Source: Cryomorphaceae bacterium (lineage in GTDB: Bacteria; Bacteroidota; Bacteroidia; Flavobacteriales; Crocinitomicaceae). From it: a stretch of 35,463 nucleotides of DNA. This document shows, piece by piece, positions 9,077 to 17,662 of the stretch; positions within the stretch are counted from its first letter, which is position 1, and each line of letters begins with the position of its first letter. The position numbers and the translations under genes are program-made. Under the pieces are notes generated by a model. That model made no database searches. It saw only the letters and a program-made list of their open reading frames with translations, and was not told where the DNA came from. The stretch is taken from positions 1 to 35,463 of the forward strand of contig JAJTDX010000011.1 of the NCBI GenBank assembly GCA_021298235.1, read 5' to 3'.

Positions 9077-9916
9077 TTGAAAGTACTTTTAGTCCTTCTC
9101 ACATCTGTTACTTGTTTTTTGAACCTTAATTCTCAAGGGCTTCATAAAACCCTCTATTTCAAGTCAGGGAGTACCGAGTTCACCGGAGGTTCAGAGAGAA
9201 AGATTAAAAAGATGAGCAACTCCTATTTAAGGGGTGATCTGATGATTAAAAGCCTTCAAGTGTATAAGGATTCGGGATTTACAGATCCGAACATTGATAG
9301 TTTGTGTAAAAAAAGATTGAAGATGACACTCTTTGAGCTTGGAGTAGTGTCAACCAAAGGAATTTCAACCGAAACCAAGGACTACATTCCAAATCCCAAA
9401 GAGAATCCAGAAAAAGGCTTACGTAAAATAGACATTCGCTACATGAGTTTTTCGAAAATGAACTCCGATTCACTTAGCGAACTTCAAAAAGCAGCCATAG
9501 CTGAAAACAATAGAATTGAAGAGGTTGCCATCTGGAATGATACCAAAAATCCGAATGCACGTCCAAAATACAATGTGCCTTATTTATTGAACATCAAATT
9601 CGTTGAAGGGAAATCGCGCATTCAAGGGGAAAGCTTCGCAGAACTCGAACGTTTGTTCAAATACCTAAAAGACAATCCCAACTTAAATGTAATCATTAGG
9701 GGGCATGTATGTTGTGGAAACAACGACCGAATCTCTAAGAACCGGGCAAAAGCAGTTTTTAAGGAGCTAAGCAAACGTGGTATTGCCAAAAGCCGAATGC
9801 AGTATATTGGGATGTCAAACAGGGATCCATTGGTTTATCCAGAAGTTTCAAATTCCGACCGGCAAAAGAACCGTAGAGTGGATGTGAAACTCATGCTCAT
9901 GGAAGTACCCAAGTAG
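9077..9916 (+). CDS. OmpA-like C-terminal domain protein
   Basis: A 279-aa exported protein with a hydrophobic N-terminus (KVLLVLLTSVTCFLNLNSQG) read from a TTG start; no closer ATG would keep the signal peptide. Residues about 170-275 match the OmpA/MotB peptidoglycan-binding fold: a long helix (ESFAELERLFKYLKDNP), then NVIIRGHVCCGNNDRISKNR and the terminal SDRQKNRRVDVKLM. The sugar-binding Arg pair in KNRRVDV is kept, but the usual Asp of NxxLSxxRA is replaced by DRISKNRA. The N-terminal 160 aa are unassigned and have a similar KIDIRYMSF strand, perhaps a degenerate second copy. Single gene between two promoter-like sites. Confidence 0.8.
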   Translation: MKVLLVLLTSVTCFLNLNSQGLHKTLYFKSGSTEFTGGSERKIKKMSNSYLRGDLMIKSLQVYKDSGFTDPNIDSLCKKRLKMTLFELGVVSTKGISTETKDYIPNPKENPEKGLRKIDIRYMSFSKMNSDSLSELQKAAIAENNRIEEVAIWNDTKNPNARPKYNVPYLLNIKFVEGKSRIQGESFAELERLFKYLKDNPNLNVIIRGHVCCGNNDRISKNRAKAVFKELSKRGIAKSRMQYIGMSNRDPLVYPEVSNSDRQKNRRVDVKLMLMEVPK

Positions 9917-9968
9917 AGCATTCAACCCTCTTTCTCTTTTTTATTGACCAGAAATCGATTTTAAAAAC

Positions 9969-10019
9969 TAGGGGTTTTCCCTAAAAATTCATGAGTTGTA
10001 TGTTTTTTCTGTAATTTCG
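9969..10019 (+). promoter_or_regulatory. Perfect inverted repeat and -7 element before the GAF gene
   Basis: TAGGG-GTTTT-CCCTA (9969-9983) is a perfect 5+5 palindrome, located 28 nt upstream of TAATTTCG (10012-10019). No TTTG sits at the usual -33 position, so an activator bound at the palindrome could replace it. Start codon at 10037. Confidence 0.4.
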
Positions 10020-10036
10020 GTTTACTATTCACAGAC

Positions 10037-11167
10037 ATGCAGTTCAGCAGATCATCCGTTTTTCTTGAGGTAATTGAGGGATTATCCAAAAGCCCACACA
10101 TACATCAGGGCAATGAACTAGAAATGGCCCAAAAGATCCTTTACAGTGGTTCTCAGTTTCTAAAAATTCAACGAGTCAATGCCTGGATGATGAATAAAGA
10201 AGGGACCGCACTTGATTCTCTTCTGGCCTACGATAAACTTCGGGATGAATTTTACAAAGAAGGCCCGCTTGAACGGGAAGTTTTTCCTATCTGGTTTCGC
10301 TATATGCAGCGTAACGATATTATTATCTCCACTGACGCCCGCAATGAACCGTTCAACAGCGAGCTAGTCGAACCTTACCTCATCCCGCTAGACATCCATT
10401 CAATGATGGAGGTGCCCATCATATCATCAGGTCAGATCAAAGGACTAATTTGTTTTGAACATACCGGTGAAATTCGTCAATGGAGTAACGATGAGCAACA
10501 TTTTGCAATTGCGCTCACGCAGTTATTGACTCTTAGTCTCGAAACAAAAGAAAAAAACAGTTACCGCGACCAGTTAGAGGTACTTGTAAACGAAAAAACA
10601 AAATTAGTTTCAGACATCAACTACCGAATCCAGAACAATCTTTCTATTTTGACTGCATTCATCAGAAGTGAAATTAAAAAGGCAAAAGATGAATACCATA
10701 TCTCTTTGTTCGAAAATATTCTAAACAAAACGTATTCGTTGGAAATGTTGCAAACTGCAGTGAGTAAATCCACTGAATCTAACAGGGTTAATATCGGCCA
10801 GTACATTGAAAACATGTTATCAGACATGCAGCATGGTAAAAACTCGTCTCAAAAAATAGTAATTCAGAAGGATCTACAGGAAATCTATTTAAGCACTACT
10901 CATGCTATTCCCTATGCGCTTTTGATTAATGAGCTTTTGTCTGTCGGTATGCGTAATTCAGTGGCGACCAACCAACATCCGATGAACATCTCACTTTCCT
11001 CAACTTCTGAGAAATCACGAACATTCAGCATGCAGTTTCAAGTAAAATCAAATGCTGCATATTCTGAGGAAGATCTCGAAGTAATCCGAAATTTGACCGA
11101 TCAGATCGATGGAACTTTTTCAATTCATGACCATGGCCGAGAAAAGAAATTGATTCTTGAGTTTTAA
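10037..11167 (+). CDS. GAF domain protein with degenerate HisKA_2-type kinase core
   Basis: A 376-aa cytoplasmic protein. Residues about 15-170 look like a GAF sensor domain (MMEVPIISSGQIKGLICFEH). Residues 190-260 align with the dimerisation/phosphoacceptor helix of HisKA_2 kinases: SDINYRIQNNLSILTAF, where the intact paralogue in this window (16407-17585) reads AEVNHRVKNNLAVITSL. The phosphoacceptor His is Tyr196. In the ATPase part the N box is NELLSV instead of NELITN and no DxGxG box can be found. It should therefore not autophosphorylate; it may act as a ligand-sensing pseudokinase that pairs with or regulates an active kinase (inference). Tail-to-tail overlap of 4 nt with the aminopeptidase gene. 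Confidence 0.8.
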   Translation: MQFSRSSVFLEVIEGLSKSPHIHQGNELEMAQKILYSGSQFLKIQRVNAWMMNKEGTALDSLLAYDKLRDEFYKEGPLEREVFPIWFRYMQRNDIIISTDARNEPFNSELVEPYLIPLDIHSMMEVPIISSGQIKGLICFEHTGEIRQWSNDEQHFAIALTQLLTLSLETKEKNSYRDQLEVLVNEKTKLVSDINYRIQNNLSILTAFIRSEIKKAKDEYHISLFENILNKTYSLEMLQTAVSKSTESNRVNIGQYIENMLSDMQHGKNSSQKIVIQKDLQEIYLSTTHAIPYALLINELLSVGMRNSVATNQHPMNISLSSTSEKSRTFSMQFQVKSNAAYSEEDLEVIRNLTDQIDGTFSIHDHGREKKLILEF

Positions 11168-12738
11168 TTGATTTCCTCAAATAGCAACTCAACATCCGGA
11201 TCGAGTTTATAAGAGAATATTTTCTTGTCGTAATTTGGCAATTCAAGCTGATCCTCACGATTGACAATCTGGAATCGTTCTGTTCGAACACTTCCATCCT
11301 CCAGCGTGAAAGCAACCTTCAAATCGAATTGAAAGACATCTTCTTGCGTTTGCCTGACTATCAGGATCTTTTTTCCATTGTTTTGGTCAATTAACGTTTT
11401 AACTATTGGATGTCCTTTCTTGTGAAGCCAATTCTCGAAAAAAGACCCAAGGTCAACCCCAGAGCTAACCTCAAACGCATTCCTAAGGTCATCGCTATCG
11501 GCATTTCCCAAACGAAACGCCTGATAATAGTCTCTGAGTCCCTGAAAGAATAAAGAATCACCCAGTTTTATCCTCAGCATATGCAAGACCCAACTTCCCT
11601 TTTGGTATGCGTTCGGATTAAGTAATCTGTTCGGATCAGATTGTTTCGTATCCACCAACGGATGGTCGTATTTCTTCAAAAAAGAAGCAACCAGCGCACG
11701 GTCCATTTTCATTTGCTCGAGGAAGCGATCGGAACCTTGCGTTTTTTCGATATAGACATTGGTCATGTAAGTCGCAAAACCCTCACTTAACCAAAGGTGA
11801 TCCCAACCCGTTTCAGTAACAGAATTTCCAAACCACTGATGTGCTATTTCATGAGCGACAAGTGATTCTGCTGTTCCTTTGCCATTCAAGGCATTCTCAT
11901 CGTAAAAGATACACCCAGCATTTTCCATCCCTCCATATCGGGTAGTCGACTGAACATTCATGAGTTTTTCAAATTCGTAAGCCCCTAGTAAATCCTGATA
12001 AAAACCCAGAATTTTTGGTGCAACGGAAAGGTCAGCCAAACTTTTGGACGAATTCTGTGGATACACCGCACTGGTTATTTTAATATTGTCGACAGTTGCT
12101 TCTTCTTTCCATACCATATCGGCAACACCGATAACAGCCACCTTTGTGGGTATAGGCACCAAGGAGACGTACGACCACATAATTCTTCCATCAGAAATGC
12201 TCTCCTTGCCTCTGTAATCCCCTACTGCAACCACTTCATATTTTTCCGGGGCAAAAACTTGGAACGAAAAAAGGGCTTTGTCGGAAGGATGATCGTTACA
12301 GGCGATCCAATGGTGTGCTCGATTCGGCCAGTTGTCACCAAAGAAGGTGCGTTGCTTGTACTTATTCTTTCCTATAATGAGTCCATCTTCTGGAATCCCG
12401 GAGTAGAACAACTGAAGATGCACGAGGGAGGATGAATTTACTCTCGGTGGAGGGATTGAGAGCAGCTCATTTTTATGTACATAATTTACCTCCTTTTCTT
12501 CCCATTGTACACTAGTCACCTTCATGCCTTTCCCATTTTCCGAGAAGGCAACAAGATCTAAAAAAACCGTATCATTAGGAGTGTCCAACTGAATTTCGAT
12601 CCATTCCTTAACTAAGATCCTGTCTGAAGAATCCGTAACCCCTACAGTTACTCTATATTCTTTAACGTCGATGCCGGGATGTTGAGCCCTTACAGCTAAA
12701 GAAACAAGAAGTAAACTGATTAATAAACTGTATTTCAT
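11164..12738 (-). CDS. M1 family aminopeptidase
   Basis: A zinc aminopeptidase of about 524 aa with a signal peptide (MKYSLLISLLLVSLAVRAQ), so periplasmic or surface. Zinc motif HEIAHQW (His296, Glu297, His300) with the third ligand Glu319 in LWLSEGFATY; substrate-binding exopeptidase motif YGGMENAG just before it. It lacks the long helical C-terminal domain of PepN-type enzymes. The ATG at 12738 is chosen over 12747 because the promoter at 12756-12786 predicts a start of transcription near 12749. The last 4 nt overlap the GAF gene. Confidence 0.92.
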   Translation of the reverse strand: MKYSLLISLLLVSLAVRAQHPGIDVKEYRVTVGVTDSSDRILVKEWIEIQLDTPNDTVFLDLVAFSENGKGMKVTSVQWEEKEVNYVHKNELLSIPPPRVNSSSLVHLQLFYSGIPEDGLIIGKNKYKQRTFFGDNWPNRAHHWIACNDHPSDKALFSFQVFAPEKYEVVAVGDYRGKESISDGRIMWSYVSLVPIPTKVAVIGVADMVWKEEATVDNIKITSAVYPQNSSKSLADLSVAPKILGFYQDLLGAYEFEKLMNVQSTTRYGGMENAGCIFYDENALNGKGTAESLVAHEIAHQWFGNSVTETGWDHLWLSEGFATYMTNVYIEKTQGSDRFLEQMKMDRALVASFLKKYDHPLVDTKQSDPNRLLNPNAYQKGSWVLHMLRIKLGDSLFFQGLRDYYQAFRLGNADSDDLRNAFEVSSGVDLGSFFENWLHKKGHPIVKTLIDQNNGKKILIVRQTQEDVFQFDLKVAFTLEDGSVRTERFQIVNREDQLELPNYDKKIFSYKLDPDVELLFEEIN

Positions 12739-12755
12739 CCAGTGCACATTTTAAA

Positions 12756-12786
12756 CGAAAATACAGCATTTTGTTGGCTTGGCAAA
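12756..12786 (-). promoter_or_regulatory. Putative promoter of the M1 aminopeptidase
   Basis: Minus strand TTTG (12786-12783), 19-nt spacer, TATTTTCG (12763-12756). Same spacing and same C variant as the promoter of the retron-like operon at 35367-35397. Confidence 0.6.
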
Positions 12787-12862
12787 TCAGTAGACTTTCA
12801 AATTAATTCAAATGTTCAATCTACAATTGTATGATGTGATAATTTTTATGGAATTAGATCAA

Positions 12863-12895
12863 ATAAAAAAGAGTGAAGAACGAAACTCTTCACTC
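12863..12895 (-). terminator. Rho-independent terminator after tRNA-Val
   Basis: Minus strand GAGTGAAGA (12895-12887), 7-nt loop, TCTTCACTC (12879-12871), then TTTTTTATTT. A 9-bp perfect stem placed 14 nt after the tRNA. Confidence 0.85.
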
Positions 12896-12908
12896 TCACT
12901 CTGTTTTG

Positions 12909-12983
12909 TGGGCAATACCGGGTTCGAACCAGTGACCCCTACCTTGTCGAGGTAGTGCTCTAAACCAGCTGAGCTAATTGCCC
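12909..12983 (-). tRNA. tRNA-Val (anticodon GAC)
   Basis: Full cloverleaf on the minus strand: acceptor GGGCAAT/ATTGCCC (7 perfect pairs), D stem GCTC/GAGC, anticodon stem CTACC/GGTAG with loop TCGACAA, T arm ACTGG-TTCGAAC-CCGGT, discriminator A at 12909. The anticodon GAC reads valine codons GUC/GUU. Odd point: position 33, before the anticodon, is C instead of the nearly universal U. CCA is not encoded (the next bases are CAA), so it is added after transcription. Confidence 0.93.
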
Positions 12984-13071
12984 TTTCAATACAAATTTAG
13001 TTTTTTAAATGACTTAATTTATTTATTACTCATTTGACTTCCCTCGGGAACTATGAAATATTAAAACTATC

Positions 13072-13641
13072 CTATTTTGATAGCAACTTTTCTGCTTTTT
13101 CTATTTTTCTTAACATATCATCTTGTTGGGACGAAAAAGGACTTAATTTTTCATCGTTATGTTGGCCATATTCTGACCTATTGTAACCTTCTTTCGATTC
13201 TGTATCATCTAATTTAAGTGCATATTCCTTGGCTTTGATAAAATTTCTTTCCTCAATGTAGTCGTCAATGATAGCAGATACCGTATTATATCTTAATTCA
13301 GCCTGAAGTTTATCAAATTCAGAAAATTGCTCATCCGTTTGATATTCATCAATTACTGACAATGACCTCTTATAATCTTTCTGTCTCAACCAATATTGAC
13401 TTTCCGCTTTAACAATGTCAAATTCGTCAGCACCATAGAGGGCGGAAAATGCCCGAGCACCTTCAAAATCAAACTTACTAAGGCAGTCTTCATATGAATC
13501 ACATCCATATTTACTGACTAATTCAGCATCTTTCTTGGCACGTTCGACATTAATGAGATCTTGTTCTGATTCTCCACACGACCATAATATGGATAAACAA
13601 AAAACAATATTCAATGACAATTGACAATTCAAAATTTTCAT
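13072..13641 (-). CDS. Hypothetical lipoprotein
   Basis: From ATG at 13641 this gives about 189 aa with a lipoprotein signal (CLSILWSC, then GESEQ), so it is probably anchored to a membrane. The mature part is helical and charged, with repeated patterns that could be short TPR-like hairpins (FDFEGARAFSALYG, YIEERNFIKAKEYALKL), about 35 residues apart. I do not recognise a family. The gene is visibly more AT-rich than its neighbours, as is its leader, which fits an accessory gene. It follows the FKBP gene by 47 nt and precedes tRNA-Val; both are on the same strand. Confidence 0.7.
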   Translation of the reverse strand: MKILNCQLSLNIVFCLSILWSCGESEQDLINVERAKKDAELVSKYGCDSYEDCLSKFDFEGARAFSALYGADEFDIVKAESQYWLRQKDYKRSLSVIDEYQTDEQFSEFDKLQAELRYNTVSAIIDDYIEERNFIKAKEYALKLDDTESKEGYNRSEYGQHNDEKLSPFSSQQDDMLRKIEKAEKLLSK

Positions 13642-13688
13642 ACTACAAATTGAGATTTTAAATTTTAAAATTAAAAAATTCCTAAAAT

Positions 13689-14195
13689 TCAATGGTGATG
13701 CCCACCCGGACCATGTACGTGTCCGTGGTCCAGCTCATCTTTTGTCGCAGGACGAATATCCGTGATTTCTCCTTTAAAATGAAGATCCACATCCGCCAAT
13801 GGATGATTGAAATCCATGTTTATATTTTCACTGTCCACTGCACGAATCGTACCTCTTAACTGATTTCCTTGGCCATCTGACATTGGAATAATCGCCCCCG
13901 GCTTGAAATATTCCGTATCAAACTTTCCCTGTTCGTCAAAAAACACATTTAACGGTATATCTACAATTTGTTCTTCCACTCTGACCCCGTATGCATCTGC
14001 TGCCGGAATTGAGAAACTAAAGCTATCCCCTGATTTCAGGCCTCTCAAATTGTCTTCAAATGCCGGAATCATTCCCCCAACTCCATATAAAAAGACCAAG
14101 GGATTGCTTTCATTGGTCGCCTCTATGTGTTCACCAGTTTTGTGATCAGAGAGTGTGTATTGTAAGGTCACCACCGAGTTTTCAGAAATTGTCAT
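13689..14195 (-). CDS. SlyD-like FKBP-type peptidyl-prolyl isomerase
   Basis: A prolyl isomerase/chaperone of about 168 aa. FKBP core segments: VVTLQYTLSD, FLYGVGGMIPAFEDNLRGLKSG and a split second half around the chaperone insert (FFDEQGKFDTEYFKPG), ending HPLADVDLHFKGEI, the usual SlyD NHPLAG-type motif with D for G. The C-terminus DHGHVHGPGGHHH is a short His-rich metal-binding tail. ATG 14195 (MTISENSVV) matches the family start; in-frame ATGs at 14210 and 14231 lie further upstream, and TAACTTTA, a promoter-like site, is located between them. No signal peptide from this start: cytoplasmic. Confidence 0.88.
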   Translation of the reverse strand: MTISENSVVTLQYTLSDHKTGEHIEATNESNPLVFLYGVGGMIPAFEDNLRGLKSGDSFSFSIPAADAYGVRVEEQIVDIPLNVFFDEQGKFDTEYFKPGAIIPMSDGQGNQLRGTIRAVDSENINMDFNHPLADVDLHFKGEITDIRPATKDELDHGHVHGPGGHHH

Positions 14196-14280
14196 TGAAC
14201 TAATTTTCATTAAAGTTACGCATATTTTCATGTTACATGTTATTCTCTGTTAAATGTGACGTATATCCCACGGAAGGTCT

Positions 14281-14288
14281 TACCTTTG
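14281..14288 (+). promoter_or_regulatory. Putative promoter (-7 element) of tmRNA
   Basis: TACCTTTG is a perfect TAnnTTTG, 12 nt before the mature 5' end at 14301. A weak -33-like TGTGAC lies at 14255-14260. Confidence 0.6.
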
Positions 14289-14300
14289 CACTAGTTCTTT

Positions 14301-14703
14301 GGGGTCGTTTTTGGATTTGACAGCAGTAGCGTTCGTCAGGTGTCAGCATGCAGAGCGTTGTGGTGAAGCTCTATAATATCTTGTCACGAACAATAATTGA
14401 CAATACGTCATACGCACTTGCTGCTTAATTAACGGAATGTTAATAAGGCTTAATCTCGGTGAAGCATAGTAGCTGAGACAAGTACTTCCTTCGGTTTATC
14501 GTCTATTTGAACCGAAATACGGAAGTTCATCCCAATAGACTGGCAGAAACGACACCGTTAAGTTTCTGCAAGACAACAACGGTTAAGTCCGGATCTTGGG
14601 TGCCTTTGTCCGTGTCCGGATCGAAAACCAATCACAGGATAAGCATGTAGAAAGCTTGAAGTCCCGCTGTTTGGACGAGCGTTCGAATCGCTCCGACTCC
14701 ACC
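14301..14703 (+). ncRNA. ssrA: Transfer-messenger RNA
   Basis: Rescues stalled ribosomes by trans-translation. The 5' end GGGGTCGTTTTTGGATTTGAC is the family signature and pairs with CGACTCC at 14694-14700 to make the tRNA-like acceptor. The T arm is GAGCG-TTCGAAT-CGCTC. Only ACC is encoded at the 3' end, so the last A is added. The tag frame ends S-Y-A-L-A-A at 14408-14425 followed by TAA (14426). Reading back in frame gives D-N-T before it; the resume codon is uncertain, and the Bacteroidota-type GExN start is not present. Confidence 0.95.
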
Positions 14704-14706
14704 TTC

Positions 14707-14760
14707 GCCCTGCGTAGCTCGAGGACAACGTCCGAAGAGCGAAGCAGGGCTTTTATTTTT
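14707..14760 (+). terminator. Rho-independent terminator of tmRNA
   Basis: GCCCTGC (14707-14713) pairs with GCAGGGC (14744-14750); inside are GCTC/GAGC and GGAC-AAC-GTCC. Followed by TTTTATTTTT. Confidence 0.8.
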
Positions 14761-14843
14761 ATACTCACCTACCCAAACTCCATCTTGTAACGCACGGCTT
14801 CGGCGGACCGAACCTAATTCAAAATATTCCTGTTTAAGGATAA

Positions 14844-15098
14844 CTACTCCGGAAAATTAAATGATAACCAGATTATAAAGACGATCATTAAGACCAAGGT
14901 TGTCATGGAACCATATAGCAGTCCCCAACCCATGGCTCTTGAAGTTGAATCATTAGAATCATTCCTTTTCATTCTATATCCATAAAACATACAGAAAATG
15001 AAGATGAATAAAATCAAAATAAAATGGTCAAGAATTTTTAGCGTTAGAATGAGTAGCAACTGAATTAATATGGTTAAAACGTAAGAAGTGATTTTCAA
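14844..15098 (-). CDS. Small membrane protein of unknown function
   Basis: 84 aa from a TTG start (KITSYVLTILIQ). Two or three hydrophobic segments (about 4-40 and 58-80) surround a charged loop (YRMKRNDSNDSTSR). I do not recognise it. The reading frame has no ATG near the N-terminus, but the hydrophobic pattern, the intact length and its position 45 nt after the serine hydrolase on the same strand support a real gene. It could be co-transcribed with that gene. Confidence 0.5.
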   Translation of the reverse strand: MKITSYVLTILIQLLLILTLKILDHFILILFIFIFCMFYGYRMKRNDSNDSTSRAMGWGLLYGSMTTLVLMIVFIIWLSFNFPE

Positions 15099-15143
15099 AA
15101 TTCAAAAAATTAGTTCCATTTACTTCTAACTCTGAATCATGGT

Positions 15144-16322
15144 CTAATCCAAAGGGTTTTTCTCATACTCATAGGGATAATTCCCGTATTTCACTGCCAG
15201 CATGCCCACATTAAACACACTTTTGGTGTACACATTTGATAAGGCAATAATGCATATCGTATCGCTTCTCAGACTAGCATAACAGGCCGTATTGCCATGC
15301 CACCAACCTGAATGGAAGTAGAAGGTATCCATTCCCTTTTTTTCCTTGATCCGTATGCCCAATCCATAGTTGTTCATTCCTTCATATTCGTAGCTGTAAC
15401 CTTTGAACATTTGTTTTTTCAAGGAATCACTTAAAAAATTTTCCGAGTATGTTGCTAAGTCCATGTTCAAAAGATCAAGGGCCGTTGTATACATATTTTT
15501 ATCCCCATACACCGCATCGAGGTAATCAAAACGCTGTTCCACCATCCTTGAATTATACGAACGTGAGTGGTCTTTCAAAGCAAATTCTGAGTCGAGGATA
15601 AAAGTATTTCTCATCTTCAGTGGTTCAAAGATCCATTCTTGCATTGCCTTCGGAAATTTTTTACCCGTGACCTTCTCTACAATCAGCGCAAGTATAGAAT
15701 AGTTTGTGTTGCAATAGGCAAATTTCTTGTCTGAATAGAAATTTAACGGAAATTTATGTTTCTGAATCAGCTTTAAAACATCGTGATTGTGCAATGTTTT
15801 ACCTAAATGCCAGGTGTTGTATGTAAAATATCCGTAATACGGAATACCACTTCGATGGTTTAAGAGCATTCTGACGGTAATCCCTTCATAAGGAATAGTA
15901 GGAAGGTATTTTCGAACATCGGCATCTAGGTCAATCTTTTTTGCATCTGCTAGCCTAAGCACACAAAGAGAAGTCGCAACTTTACTTACCGAAGCAACAT
16001 GCATCGGACTATTCTTCTTGAGCCGTTTTTTTGTTCGATAATTCGAATAGCCCTGTACTTGATAATAAATTACTTTTCCATTTTTAGCCACTAAGAATTG
16101 TCCATTGAAGCGGTCCTTTCCCAAAACACGATGAAAAAACCTGTTTGCATAGTCGCGCTCCTTTTTCATGTTTTTCAAATCCACCTTCGGGAGCACGGGA
16201 AAATAGTTTTTCTTTTGCGTCAAGCGGTCATAGAACTTGTTCCTTCTACTAATTCCGGATTCACACGAGACTTGTGTTGCACTTATGATTACTAAAAAAA
16301 ATAGAAATCGAAGAATGTTCAT
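15144..16322 (-). CDS. Serine hydrolase, beta-lactamase/DD-peptidase fold
   Basis: 392 aa. Family of class C beta-lactamase-like hydrolases; the substrate cannot be told. Catalytic signatures: SVSK (Ser111, Lys114), Tyr203-Cys-Asn205 in FAYCNTNYS (the YxN motif), and HSGWWHG near 337 in place of the KTG triad. The N-terminus MNILRFLFFLVIISATQVSC is a signal sequence ending in Cys20, an imperfect lipobox, so it is possibly a lipoprotein facing the periplasm. The upstream histidine kinase on the same strand is 84 nt away. Confidence 0.88.
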   Translation of the reverse strand: MNILRFLFFLVIISATQVSCESGISRRNKFYDRLTQKKNYFPVLPKVDLKNMKKERDYANRFFHRVLGKDRFNGQFLVAKNGKVIYYQVQGYSNYRTKKRLKKNSPMHVASVSKVATSLCVLRLADAKKIDLDADVRKYLPTIPYEGITVRMLLNHRSGIPYYGYFTYNTWHLGKTLHNHDVLKLIQKHKFPLNFYSDKKFAYCNTNYSILALIVEKVTGKKFPKAMQEWIFEPLKMRNTFILDSEFALKDHSRSYNSRMVEQRFDYLDAVYGDKNMYTTALDLLNMDLATYSENFLSDSLKKQMFKGYSYEYEGMNNYGLGIRIKEKKGMDTFYFHSGWWHGNTACYASLRSDTICIIALSNVYTKSVFNVGMLAVKYGNYPYEYEKNPLD

Positions 16323-16406
16323 TCTGTAAATCTAACAGACTATTGAACACACAAAAAACTCAACTAAGGTTATAATCAACAATGAAACTTGGAAAAGTAT
16401 ATCGGT

Positions 16407-17585
16407 TTATCTTTTGTATGGCATCACTAGATGAAAGTGAACACCTTGGTCATTCTGAAAAGTGGATTTTCCATCCAGCTGATCAGTAAGCGAACTGATT
16501 AGATCTAATCCCAGCCCCTGCTCTTGATTTTCAAGATCCTCTTTCATTCCTTTGCCATTGTCTTGAACCGTAAGCTCCAGTAATTTGTCACCTGCCTTTT
16601 CAAGTCGAATCCATATATGTGGGTCTTCGGTTCCGTCAAAAGCATGTTTGATTGAATTTGTGATCAATTCATTAATAATAAGACCCATAGGTATCGCAGA
16701 TGAAACATCTATCTCTACATTTTCAAGATTATATTCGATGTTAACCTTTCGATCAAGTTGTAGCGAATTATTGATTTCGGTGACCAATTCCCTTATATAA
16801 GTCTCCAGATCGACTGCTGCTTTATTACTGTTTTCATACATTTTTAAATGAACAAGAGCCATAGACATAACCCTGTTATACACGACTTGAATTGCTTGTT
16901 TTGTTTCCTTACTTCGTGCGGATTTCATTTGCATATTCAATAAGCTCGTGATCACTGCGAGGTTATTCTTTACTCTGTGATTCACCTCCGCAAGCAAGAC
17001 CTTTTGCTCTTCAATAGATTGTTGCATGACCTCTTGCTGCCTTTGATTCGTTATTGCAATTACTGAAGTAAAAACTACAGAACAAGCAACCAAGAATAAA
17101 AAATTCAGATGCCGTTGCATTTCGGGATTCACATAGGGATCATGTAAGTAGGAGAACAAATTATTTGTGTATGACACATAAACCAATGAAATACAAAAAA
17201 TAATATAGATCGCATTCACATAAAAATGAATTCGTGTTTCCTTCCTAACATATAACAAAGAAATCCCAGTAATCATTAATATAAAGTGAATGTGGGTGTA
17301 TGACTCTTCTCCTGTTCGAATACAATAAATCGTTAATGTAGTGCTGCTCGCAAAAAAAACGATTGACATTGCCAAAACGACCAGCTGACGTCGATTAAGT
17401 AGCAACGCTAATAAATAAGGAGGTATTCCAAACAAAATATACCAACTAGTGGGATTATCCATCACTGAATATCCGTAAAAGGAGGTAATCAAATAACAAA
17501 TAATACCATTCACTCCAATGATATCCACTGCACGTTGCATTCGGCTGAAAAAGATGTCGGATTGATACGGTTTTATCTGTGCCAC
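16407..17585 (-). CDS. Membrane sensor histidine kinase (HisKA_2 type)
   Basis: 392 aa. Residues about 20-180 hold six or so transmembrane helices with only short loops, a membrane-embedded sensor. A short coiled region leads to the phosphoacceptor VNHRVKNNLA (His203), typical of HisKA_2/HWE-like kinases, then an intact ATPase domain: NELITN (305-310), DNGKG (342-346) and GLGL (357-360). No response regulator is adjacent. Read from GTG at 17585; an ATG at 17540 would remove residues before the first helix and is also possible. Compare the degenerate paralogue at 10037-11167. Confidence 0.9.
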   Translation of the reverse strand: MAQIKPYQSDIFFSRMQRAVDIIGVNGIICYLITSFYGYSVMDNPTSWYILFGIPPYLLALLLNRRQLVVLAMSIVFFASSTTLTIYCIRTGEESYTHIHFILMITGISLLYVRKETRIHFYVNAIYIIFCISLVYVSYTNNLFSYLHDPYVNPEMQRHLNFLFLVACSVVFTSVIAITNQRQQEVMQQSIEEQKVLLAEVNHRVKNNLAVITSLLNMQMKSARSKETKQAIQVVYNRVMSMALVHLKMYENSNKAAVDLETYIRELVTEINNSLQLDRKVNIEYNLENVEIDVSSAIPMGLIINELITNSIKHAFDGTEDPHIWIRLEKAGDKLLELTVQDNGKGMKEDLENQEQGLGLDLISSLTDQLDGKSTFQNDQGVHFHLVMPYKR

Positions 17586-17662
17586 GGAACGGATTATTCG
17601 ATACGTGAAATTAGTTCAAAAAAGAATGAGTTTTAACACGACTTTATATTTAAATTCGTTCG

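Noticed and set aside
14583..14790. ORFs on both strands across the tmRNA 3' part
   Set aside because: They lie inside the tmRNA and its terminator and show no protein-like composition.
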